DNA from: Sporolactobacillus sp. THM7-7
GTDB taxonomy: Bacteria > Bacillota > Bacilli > Bacillales > Sporolactobacillaceae
Reading direction: 5' to 3'
DNA length: 64,000 nucleotides
Assembly (NCBI RefSeq): GCF_004153225.1
Contig: NZ_SEMB01000001.1
Coordinates: 170,027-234,026 of the forward strand
Under the pieces are notes generated by a model that saw only the letters and a list, made by a program, of their open reading frames with translations, was not told the origin of the DNA and did not search any database. This document shows positions 54,827 through 62,615 of the stretch, one piece after another. Positions within the stretch are counted from its first letter, which is position 1; each line of letters begins with the position of its first letter. The position numbers and the translations under genes are program-made.

Positions 54827-55744
54827 ATGAAAGATCGTTATTTGCGAGTAGTGAGTGTGATCGGTCTCATCTTTGTCTTCCTCGTTGTGCTGATGGGGGC
54901 GCTTGTCACCAATACAGGGTCGCAGCTTGGGTGCGGCACTGACTTTCCGCTGTGCCGGGGACAGGTTATCCCCGACTCACAACAGCATCAGACATGGATT
55001 GAATACAGTCACCGGTTTGTCGCCGGCATCGCGGCTATCCTTGTCGTCGTACAGGCCGTCTGGATCTGGATACGCCTGAAAAAAACATGGGAAATCAAAT
55101 TTCTATCTGTCGCTTCCGTCTTCTTCATCTTTCTTCAGGCCGCTCTCGGCGCGGCAGCTGTCAAATGGGGCCAGTCTTCCGTCGTTCTCGCGTTGCACTT
55201 CGGAATCTCGCTTCTTTCTTTCTCAAGCATGCTGCTGATTACCTTTGTCGTTTTCGAAGAGACATACCCTGGGGCGCGCCGTATCGTGCCCGAAATTCGC
55301 CGCGGCATGCGCTGGAACGTGATTCTGCTCAGCATTTATTCTTATGTTTTAATCTATTCGGGCGCTTTTGTCCGTCACACCGATTCCACGCTCGGATGTA
55401 CGGACTTTCCGCTCTGCAACGGACAGCTCACCCCAGATACGTTAATCAGCAAAGCAGGGATTCAATATATTCACCGCTTCCTCGCTTTCGTTTTGCTGAT
55501 CTGGCTCATCGTGACCTTGATCGTATCGGTCAGGCGCTATAAGGCGATACCGAGTCTGTCCGTCGTCATGCTCTTCGCTCTGATATTCACTGTGCTGCAA
55601 GCGATCGCCGGTATTTTCGTGATCCAGACGGAAATGTCTCTCGTCTTTCTCATGCTTCATGCGTTGTTTGTCACCTGTTACTACGGGCTGCTGATGATCC
55701 TGCTCATGCTTACGCTGAGACCCGAAAAGAAATCTCGAATCTAG
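54827..55744 (+). CDS. ctaA: Heme A synthase
   Basis: Oxidises heme O to heme A for aa3-type terminal oxidase. 305 residues, eight membrane segments in two similar halves, each with a cysteine pair: LGCGTDFPLC (C36, C43) and LGCTDFPLC; conserved histidines lie in YSHRFVAG and YIHRFLAF. The ATG at 54827 follows AAGGAG. The 269-bp divergent gap to ctaB is AT-rich with TTGACA at 54787 but no matching -10 that I trust. Confidence 0.95.
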   Translation: MKDRYLRVVSVIGLIFVFLVVLMGALVTNTGSQLGCGTDFPLCRGQVIPDSQQHQTWIEYSHRFVAGIAAILVVVQAVWIWIRLKKTWEIKFLSVASVFFIFLQAALGAAAVKWGQSSVVLALHFGISLLSFSSMLLITFVVFEETYPGARRIVPEIRRGMRWNVILLSIYSYVLIYSGAFVRHTDSTLGCTDFPLCNGQLTPDTLISKAGIQYIHRFLAFVLLIWLIVTLIVSVRRYKAIPSLSVVMLFALIFTVLQAIAGIFVIQTEMSLVFLMLHALFVTCYYGLLMILLMLTLRPEKKSRI

Positions 55745-55781
55745 CGTTCGGTTCATATTAGTAAGGGTCCATAATTTTCCC

Positions 55782-56729
55782 GATCGGGACCATAAATTCC
55801 TGGATCGGGGCCATAACTCCCTGGGTTGGGAGCATAAATTCCTGGGTCGGGACCATAACTCGATCGAGTCGAATAGAGTTTACTTGTTCGGCTCATTTTT
55901 TTGCGATCGGGACCATAATTTCCCCGATCGGGAGCATAAATTCCCGGATCGGGGCCATAACTCGATCGAGTCGAATAGCGTTTACTTGTTCGGCTCACTT
56001 TTTTTTGCGATCGGGACCATAAATTCCTGGATCGGGAGCATAAATTCCCGGATCGGGACCATAACTCGATCGAGTCGAATAGCGTTTACTTGTTCGGCTC
56101 ATTTTTTTTGCGATCGGGAGCATTAATTCCTGGGTCGGGAGCATTAATTCCTGGATCGGGAGCATTAATTCCCGGATCGGGACCATAACTCGATCGAGTC
56201 GAATAGCGTTTACTTGTTCGGCTCATTTTTTTTGCGATCGGGACCATAAATTCCTGGATCGGGGCCATAAATTCCTGGGTCGGGGCCATAACTCGATCGA
56301 GTCGAACAAAGTTTACTTGTTCGGCTCATTTTTTTTGCGATCGGGACCATAAATTCCTGGATCGGGGCCATAAATTCCTGGGTCGGGGCCATAACTCGAT
56401 CGAGTCGAATAGCGTTTACTTGTTCGGCTCATTTTTTTGCGATCGGGACCATAAATTCCTGGATCGGGGCCATAACTCCCTGGGTCAGGGCCATAAATTC
56501 CTGGGTCGGGGCCATAACTCGATCGAGTCGAATAGCGTTTACTTGTTCGGCTCATTTTTTTGCGATCGGGACCATAAATTCCTGGATCGGGGCCATAAAT
56601 TCCTGGGTCGGGGCCATAACTCGATCGAGTCGAACAAAGTTTACTTGTTCGGCTCATTTTTTTTGCGATCGGGACCATAAATTCCTGGATCGGGAGCATA
56701 ATTTCTACGATCGGAACTATAAATTTCGC
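55782..56729. repeat. Compound 21-bp repeat array with embedded terminators
   Basis: Nine clusters of three or four 21-bp units of the type GATCGGGACCATAAATTCCT(G), each cluster but the last ending in the 12-bp palindrome ACTCGATCGAGT and followed by a conserved spacer of about 40 bp. Higher-order period is about 103 or 124 bp. The spacers start at 55866, 55968, 56072, 56196, 56299, 56402, 56525 and 56627. A partial unit precedes at 55765. Reading frames through it are repeat artefacts. Confidence 0.95.
55866..55902 (+). terminator. First of eight repeated intrinsic terminators after ctaA
   Basis: On the plus strand GAGTCGAA pairs with TTCGGCTC (8 bp, one G-T pair), followed by ATTTTTTT. Seven more copies lie at 55968-56006, 56072-56109, 56196-56233, 56299-56336, 56402-56438, 56525-56561 and 56627-56664. 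In the copies at 56299 and 56627, AACA extends the stem to 10 bp (GAGTCGAACA/TGTTCGGCTC). Orientation fits termination of ctaA. Confidence 0.8.
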
Positions 56730-56783
56730 GAACGGCTCATCGTTATTTTTATTAAACACTTCCTCCTCCTTTCTTAATTTTAA

Positions 56784-56963
56784 AGCTCTGTTAAACTTTG
56801 CTGTAGTTTTCCCCTTCAGGCGCTCTTTCGCGGGCGATCCGTGAGCCTCCTCGCGTGTTACACACGCTGCGGGGTCTCACTTGGCTCGCTCTTCCCGCAG
56901 GAGTCTCGCGCCTTCCGCTCCAAACAATGGAGTGATAAAAACAACGCTATTTTTAAACAGAGC
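56784..56963. mobile_element. MITE-like 180-bp inverted-repeat element
   Basis: Ends AGCTCTGTTAAA (from 56784) and TTTAAACAGAGC (to 56963) are inverted repeats. The GC-rich interior contains GTGAG/CTCAC and GCGTGT/CACACGC hairpins and words such as CGCAGGAGTCTCGCGCCTTC. No coding capacity. It lies between the repeat array and the pyc terminator. Confidence 0.6.
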
Positions 56964-56966
56964 CAA

Positions 56967-57010
56967 TTTTAAAAAAAGGGCTTGAGTAACGCAGGGTTAC
57001 TCAAGCCCTT
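56967..57010 (-). terminator. pyc terminator
   Basis: A 15-bp perfect stem, AAGGGCTTGAGTAAC with its complement (56976-57010), followed by a long T-rich run on the minus strand, 28 bp past the pyc stop. Confidence 0.92.
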
Positions 57011-57038
57011 AATCTTTTTCTCGAAAATATAAACCTTT

Positions 57039-60000
57039 TTATTGCTTCAGCTCGATCAGCAGATCGCCGGTCTCAATGACGTCCCCGTCGGCGACAAACA
57101 CTTCCTTTACAATGCCGCTGACAGAGGCTTGAACCGTTGTCTCCATTTTCATCGCTTCGGTTACCATTAAATGATCACCTTTTTTCACCTGTTCTCCCGA
57201 TGAAACAAGCACTTTCATTACCGTCCCAGGCATCGACGCGCCGATCTGAAGAGGATTTCGCCTGTCAGCTTTCAGATGTGCCGCCGCAGTTACTTTAACG
57301 CTCATATCTTTTATCGACACTTCCCGTGGCTGCCCGTTCAATTCGAAATAAAACGTCCTCATGCCGTCTTTCTGTGCCTGACCGATCGATATGAGTTTGA
57401 CGATCAACGTTTTTCCTTCTTCAATATTGACTTCAACCTCTTCACCGAGCCTCAGCCCATAAAAGAAGGTCGGTGTTTCAAGCACACTCGTCTTCCCGTA
57501 CGTCTCGCAAAAATGCAGATAATCAGTGTAGACTTTCGGATATAAGGCGTAAGATAAAACTTCATCATCCGCAAATTTTCTTTCAAACTTCTCCTCAAGC
57601 GTCGCACGGATCTCCTCAAAATCGACCGGCTCCAAATGCTTGCCCGGACGGTCGGTCAGCGGTTTTTTCCCTTTAAGGACAATGCTCTGCAGCTCTTTCG
57701 GAAATCCCTGATACGGCTGGCCCAGCTCGCCCATGAAGAAGTTCACAACCGAATTAGGAAAATCCAATGTTTCCCCTCTTTCATAAATATCATCTTCGGT
57801 CAGATCATTTTGTACCATATAAAGCGTCATGTCGCCAACCACTTTTGAGGAAGGAGTCACTTTAACGATATCCCCGAACAATCGATTGACCCGGCGGTAC
57901 ATGTCCTTCACTTCTTCAAAACGGCTGCCGAGACCGACGCCGATCGCCTGCTGGCGTAGGTTGCTGTACTGGCCGCCCGGCATTTCCAGCTTATAAATTT
58001 CCGTATTCGACGTTTTCATATCGCTTTCGAAAGGAAAATAATATTGACGCACCTTTTCCCAGTAGCGACTCAATGTCTCCAGAGAATGAATGGCAACATC
58101 CGGACGGCGCTCGCTCATACCTAGTGCGTAGTACAGCGAGTTCACACTTGGCTGGGATGTCATCCCCGACAATGCTTCGATCGCCACGTCGACAATATCG
58201 ACGCCTGCCTCAATCGCCCGGGCGTACGTGTAGATACCGTTTCCGCTCGTATCATGCGTATGCAGATGAATCGGTATCGTTACCGTATTTTTCAGTGTCG
58301 AAACCAGTCTGTAAGCCGCTTCAGGCTTCAAGAGACCGGCCATGTCCTTGATGCCGAGAATGTGCGCGCCGGCCGCTTCCATTTCCTTTGCCAGCTTTTT
58401 ATAATAATCCAGATTGTACTTGGTTCGCTTTCCGTCAAGAATATCCCCGGTGTAACACATCGTCGCTTCAGCGATTTTCCCGCTCTCAATCACGGCGTCG
58501 AGGGAAACGCGCATTCCCTCAAGCCAATTGAGGCTGTCAAACACGCGGAAGACGTCGACGCCTTCCTTCGCGGCTTCTTTAACAAACGCCCGGATCAGAT
58601 TATCCGGATAGTTTTTATACCCGACGGCGTTCGATCCGCGCAGAAGCATTTGCAGAAGAATATTCGGCATACGTTTGCGGATGTCGCGAAGCCGCTCCCA
58701 CGGATCTTCTCTCAGAAAGCGGTAAGAAGTATCAAAAGTCGCGCCGCCCCAGGCTTCCTCGGAAAAAAGGTTCGGGAGCAGGTGTGCGGTTTCTCTTGCT
58801 ACTTTTAAAATATCCCGGCTTCGCATCCTCGTGGCGAGCAGGCTCTGATGCGCGTCGCGAAATGTCGTATCCGTCAGCAGCACCCGATTTTGCTCGAGAA
58901 TCCATTTCGATACGCCCTCAGCCCCTTTTTTATCAAGAATCTGTTTGGTCCCCTCCGGAAGCGGTTCGGACAATTTGACTTCCGGGATCGGCGGATCATC
59001 AAAAATCGGTTTTTTGCCTTTTTCAATGCCCGGGTACCCGTTTAACGTCACGTTGCCTATGTATGTCAGCATTTTTGTCCCACGGTCCTGGCTCTTTTCA
59101 AAAACAAAAAGTTCCGGGGTCTGATCAATAAATGTCGTCGACACGTTTCCGGCGAGGAAGTCCGGGTGCTGGACAACGTTGATGAGAAACGGAATATTCG
59201 TTTTCAGACCCCGGATCCGGAATTCCTTCAGGTTTCTCAGCATTTTTGCCGCAGCGCTCTTAAATGTCCTTCCGGAAGTCGAGAGCTTGACAAGAAGAGA
59301 ATCGTAGTACGGAGTAATAACGGACCCTGTAAAAGCGTTACCGGCGTCAAGGCGCACGCCGAACCCTCCACCGCTTCGATAGGCGAGGATTTTCCCAGTG
59401 TCCGGCATGAAGTGATTGCCCGGATCTTCGGTCGTGACCCGGCACTGAATCGCGTAACCGTTTGTGTGGATATCTTTTTGCTCTGGAATGGAAATCGGCG
59501 ACTCATGGAGCCCGTAGCCTTCCGCAATGAGAATCTGAGACTGAACGATATCAATCCCTGTAATCATCTCCGTCACTGTGTGCTCGACCTGAACGCGCGG
59601 ATTAACTTCAATAAAATAATAATCGCCGCCGGAGGTCACAAGAAATTCAACGGTCCCCGCATTCTGGTAGTTCACACTCTTCATCAGCCGAACGGCCGAC
59701 TCGCAAATCTCGTGGCGCAACTTTTCCCCGAGTCCGCGGCTTGGCGCGACCTCGACCACTTTCTGATGACGCCGCTGCACGGAGCAGTCTCTTTCATACA
59801 GATGAGCGGTTTCGCCGGACTGATCGGCGATAACTTGTACTTCGATATGGCGTGGATCTTCCAGATATTTTTCAACATAGACATCCTCTTTACCAAAAGT
59901 CTGCTTCGCCTCGGATCGCGCCCGCGCATACGCATCCTCGAGACTTTGCTCACTCCGGACGATCCGCATCCCGCGTCCGCCTCCGCCGAGTACTGCTTTA

Positions 60001-60485
60001 ATGATAATCGGGTAACCGTGTTCTGCGCCGAAAGCTTTAACTTCTTCAATGCTGTTTACAGGGCCTCCGGAACCGGGAATCACCGGAATCCCCGCGTTAA
60101 CTGCCGCTTCCCTCGCCGCGGACTTGTCCCCGAATGTGATGAGATGTTCCGGTCTCGGACCGACGAAAATGATCCCTTCCTCACGGCATCTTTTGGCGAA
60201 ATCCGCATTTTCAGACAGAAAACCGTAGCCGGGGTGAATTGCATCGACATCATGCGCCTTGGCAATTTCAATAATTCCCTCGATATCCAGGTAAGCTTCA
60301 ATCGGTTTTTTCCCCTTGCCGACCAAATAGGATTCATCGGTTTTGTACCTATGATAAGATCCGATGTCCTCCCTAGAGTAAATGGCTACCGTCCGAATGC
60401 CGAGCTCATTGCACGCTCTGGCGATTCGAATCGCAATTTCCCCCCGATTGGCCACCAGTAATTTTTTAATAGGCCGATGTAACAT
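57039..60485 (-). CDS. pyc: Pyruvate carboxylase
   Basis: Biotin enzyme making oxaloacetate from pyruvate and bicarbonate. 1148 residues: biotin carboxylase (KLLVANRGEIAIR; ATP loop GGGGRGMRI), carboxyltransferase (TTFRDAHQSLLATRMR; IKDMAGLL), allosteric linker and C-terminal biotin carrier domain with VTEAMKMET (biotinyl lysine K1113). Full length. The ATG at 60485 follows AGGAAGGGAAGAG. Its first 20 bp lie inside the end of ftsW, so it is probably cotranscribed with it. Confidence 0.97.
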   Translation of the reverse strand: MLHRPIKKLLVANRGEIAIRIARACNELGIRTVAIYSREDIGSYHRYKTDESYLVGKGKKPIEAYLDIEGIIEIAKAHDVDAIHPGYGFLSENADFAKRCREEGIIFVGPRPEHLITFGDKSAAREAAVNAGIPVIPGSGGPVNSIEEVKAFGAEHGYPIIIKAVLGGGGRGMRIVRSEQSLEDAYARARSEAKQTFGKEDVYVEKYLEDPRHIEVQVIADQSGETAHLYERDCSVQRRHQKVVEVAPSRGLGEKLRHEICESAVRLMKSVNYQNAGTVEFLVTSGGDYYFIEVNPRVQVEHTVTEMITGIDIVQSQILIAEGYGLHESPISIPEQKDIHTNGYAIQCRVTTEDPGNHFMPDTGKILAYRSGGGFGVRLDAGNAFTGSVITPYYDSLLVKLSTSGRTFKSAAAKMLRNLKEFRIRGLKTNIPFLINVVQHPDFLAGNVSTTFIDQTPELFVFEKSQDRGTKMLTYIGNVTLNGYPGIEKGKKPIFDDPPIPEVKLSEPLPEGTKQILDKKGAEGVSKWILEQNRVLLTDTTFRDAHQSLLATRMRSRDILKVARETAHLLPNLFSEEAWGGATFDTSYRFLREDPWERLRDIRKRMPNILLQMLLRGSNAVGYKNYPDNLIRAFVKEAAKEGVDVFRVFDSLNWLEGMRVSLDAVIESGKIAEATMCYTGDILDGKRTKYNLDYYKKLAKEMEAAGAHILGIKDMAGLLKPEAAYRLVSTLKNTVTIPIHLHTHDTSGNGIYTYARAIEAGVDIVDVAIEALSGMTSQPSVNSLYYALGMSERRPDVAIHSLETLSRYWEKVRQYYFPFESDMKTSNTEIYKLEMPGGQYSNLRQQAIGVGLGSRFEEVKDMYRRVNRLFGDIVKVTPSSKVVGDMTLYMVQNDLTEDDIYERGETLDFPNSVVNFFMGELGQPYQGFPKELQSIVLKGKKPLTDRPGKHLEPVDFEEIRATLEEKFERKFADDEVLSYALYPKVYTDYLHFCETYGKTSVLETPTFFYGLRLGEEVEVNIEEGKTLIVKLISIGQAQKDGMRTFYFELNGQPREVSIKDMSVKVTAAAHLKADRRNPLQIGASMPGTVMKVLVSSGEQVKKGDHLMVTEAMKMETTVQASVSGIVKEVFVADGDVIETGDLLIELKQ

Positions 60486-61626
60486 TCTCTCTCTTCCCTT
60501 CCTGTCTGTTGTTCGATCTTTTCATATTCACAAAAGCGGATATATTAATCAGAACGCTGACCGCGAAAATCATGACGATCAGCGAGGAGCCACCATAACT
60601 AATAAAAGGAAGTGTCACCCCGGTAACCGGTACAAGACCGCTGGCCGCCCCAAGATTAACAAAGGTCTGAATGGCTAGTAGGCTGGATATGCCAATAGCG
60701 AGAAGGCTCCCGAAAACGTCTTTGCACCTGATAGCGATGACAAAACCTTTGAGAACGAGGTAGGCTAGACAGAGGACAACGAACAGAATTCCGAGAATCC
60801 CCAGTTCCTCGCCGATGACTGCAATGATAAAATCGGTGTGGGGTTCAGGGAGAAAGCCCGCTTTTTCGATACCGTTTCCCAACCCCTTGCCTGTCAGTCC
60901 GCCGGAAGCGATGGCAATATAAGAATTGATGAGCTGGTGCCCGGCCGTGTCGGCTACGGAAAACGGATCGTAGGCTGCCGTAAAACGCCCGGACTGATTG
61001 TCGGAAAGAAATCTGAAAAAAACCGCCGCGAGAAAAACGGTGGATACGGTGACGAGAAAAAGCAGATGCCTGAATCGCAGCCCTGAACAAACGACCATGA
61101 TCGCGGAAACGGCCATCAGGATCATCGCTGTCCCCATATCGGGCTGTTTGGCAACGAGAACAAAAAAAAGCATGACGATAATGAGCGGCGGAAGAACAGA
61201 CGTTTTAAAATCGTCAATGGCTTTTTGCTTATTTGAATAAACGGAAGCCAGATAGAAGATCAGTACGATTTTGACCATTTCGGCCGGCTGGATATTAAAC
61301 GGGCCGAGTGCGAACCATGATTGGGCGTTATTTGCGGAATGCCCGAACAGATAAACCATAACAAGCAGCAAAACGGAAAAAAAGATAAGCAGTTTGACAA
61401 CAAGCTTATAAACCTGATAAGGAATGAGCAAACCCGCCGCCGCAATTGGAAGCGCTATCAGACTCCATGCCACTTGTCTTACAAACAAGTAGCTGGGGGT
61501 CTTCTGAAGGACAGTGACCGCCCAGACGGAACTTGCGCTGTAAACCATGATCAGTCCGAAAGCAATAAGCAACAACATCGTAACAAGCAAAGAATAATCA
61601 TAATTTCGAATTAATTTCTGCAGCAT
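60466..61626 (-). CDS. ftsW: SEDS-family division peptidoglycan polymerase FtsW
   Basis: Septal glycan polymerase working with PBP2B. 386 residues, ten membrane segments, MVYSASSVW near the N-terminus, GLLPEPHTDFIIAV-type loop (GFLPEPHTDFIIAVIGEELG) and LPFISYGGSS. Position between ylaN and pyc equals that of B. subtilis ftsW. The ATG at 61626 has AGGTGA upstream. A basic tail (MKRSNNRQEGKREN) overlaps pyc. Confidence 0.94.
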   Translation of the reverse strand: MLQKLIRNYDYSLLVTMLLLIAFGLIMVYSASSVWAVTVLQKTPSYLFVRQVAWSLIALPIAAAGLLIPYQVYKLVVKLLIFFSVLLLVMVYLFGHSANNAQSWFALGPFNIQPAEMVKIVLIFYLASVYSNKQKAIDDFKTSVLPPLIIVMLFFVLVAKQPDMGTAMILMAVSAIMVVCSGLRFRHLLFLVTVSTVFLAAVFFRFLSDNQSGRFTAAYDPFSVADTAGHQLINSYIAIASGGLTGKGLGNGIEKAGFLPEPHTDFIIAVIGEELGILGILFVVLCLAYLVLKGFVIAIRCKDVFGSLLAIGISSLLAIQTFVNLGAASGLVPVTGVTLPFISYGGSSLIVMIFAVSVLINISAFVNMKRSNNRQEGKRENVTSAY

Positions 61627-61750
61627 ATGTGATTCACCTATCTGGTTCTGCCTCTTCAGTGACGTCTTTATGTTGACCTTCCGGCGGCTGCGGGTTCGCT
61701 TGTCCGTCAGAAAACAGCCTCACAAAGACGAAACAACCAGGCAATCCGTG

Positions 61751-61800
61751 AAAAAAACTCAAACGGACACCCTCGGTTAAGGAAAGAGCGTAAGTTTGAG
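61751..61800 (-). terminator. ylaN terminator
   Basis: Stem CTCAAAC/GTTTGAG (61758-61764 with 61794-61800) enclosing about 29 bases, then seven T on the minus strand, 10 bp past the ylaN stop. Confidence 0.65.
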
Positions 61801-61809
61801 CACCTTCAA

Positions 61810-62091
61810 TTATTTTCGTGTTGAGGCATCGTGGAGCGCGGACACCTGTCTCTCGAGAGAACCAAGCAATTCCCTTCCCTCGTCGGAACGAATAAGCCCA
61901 AGGCGTACCGCAAAATCGATCTCTCGCGATAAGCCGAACATTTGTGTATCCAGCACTTCTTCATAGAGAGGGCATTGAGGCATTGTCAAATTCTCCATTT
62001 GTACATCGATCAGATTTACAATTTTCTCCGCATCAGCTTTCAACAATTGATAAGCTTTCTCCCGCTGACCTATCGCCATCTCAATGGACAA
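61810..62091 (-). CDS. ylaN: YlaN, DUF1507 iron-linked protein
   Basis: 93-residue protein with the invariant block [35 protein letters not shown]. Essential under usual conditions in B. subtilis and reported to act on the Fur regulator in iron homeostasis. The TTG at 62091 follows AGGGGGG. Upstream of ftsW but separated by its own terminator. Confidence 0.95.
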   Translation of the reverse strand: MSIEMAIGQREKAYQLLKADAEKIVNLIDVQMENLTMPQCPLYEEVLDTQMFGLSREIDFAVRLGLIRSDEGRELLGSLERQVSALHDASTRK

Positions 62092-62233
62092 CTTGATCCC
62101 CCCTGTCTCATGTACCTTCTAGATTTTATCTTACATTCTACACATTGAAAATGCAAGAGCTATCGTCAGAACAAGTCTCATCCCTTTAAGGCGAACGCTT
62201 TTTTTCGTTTCGGCTAAAAAAGAAGAAACCTGT

Positions 62234-62239
62234 TATACT
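62234..62239 (+). promoter_or_regulatory. Extended -10 of ylaI promoter
   Basis: TATACT (62234-62239) with TG one base upstream, 26 bp before the ylaI ATG; no good -35. AAGGGGG serves as ribosome-binding site. Confidence 0.45.
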
Positions 62240-62264
62240 TAGAAGTGACTAAGGGGGATTCGCC

Positions 62265-62483
62265 ATGCGGGTAAAATGCATCTTATGTGGTAAAGTTTGC
62301 CATTTGGACGACCAATCTCTGCTCGCTAAACGTCTGAGGAATCGACCGATTCACACGTTTATGTGCGACGACTGTTCCAAAAGGATTGGGGAACGGACGC
62401 GAGCGCGCTGGGCGACGGGAAAATTCACACTGCACCTGCCCGCCGATCAGAAACGTCGCGGAGGAATCAAAAAGTCACGTTAA
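62265..62483 (+). CDS. ylaI: YlaI, DUF2197 zinc-ribbon protein
   Basis: 72 residues with two CxxC pairs (KCILCGK and MCDDCSK) that should bind zinc, and a basic C-terminus. Family of unknown function near ylaN in Bacillales. Transcribed alone on the plus strand, divergent from ylaN and convergent with typA. Confidence 0.9.
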   Translation: MRVKCILCGKVCHLDDQSLLAKRLRNRPIHTFMCDDCSKRIGERTRARWATGKFTLHLPADQKRRGGIKKSR

Positions 62484-62495
62484 CAGGATAAGAAT

Positions 62496-62533
62496 GAAAA
62501 AGCGTCTGCAGAAAAGCCTGCAGACGCTTTTTT
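62496..62533. terminator. Bidirectional terminator between ylaI and typA
   Basis: AAAAAGCGTCTGCAG and CTGCAGACGCTTTTTT form a long perfect stem with a six-base loop, with A and T runs on both sides. It serves the converging ylaI and typA. Confidence 0.92.
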
Positions 62534-62615
62534 GATAGGATTTAAGAAAAACTGGGGCCTTACATGTGACAAAGGGCTACGCCTCTCCATTTTCTTTATC
62601 TCATTCCTTTTTCCA

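Noticed and set aside
55753-56759. Open frames in the ctaA-pyc array (for example 148 residues on the minus strand)
   Set aside because: They are repeat artefacts with no start signals, and the sequence between them forms terminators.
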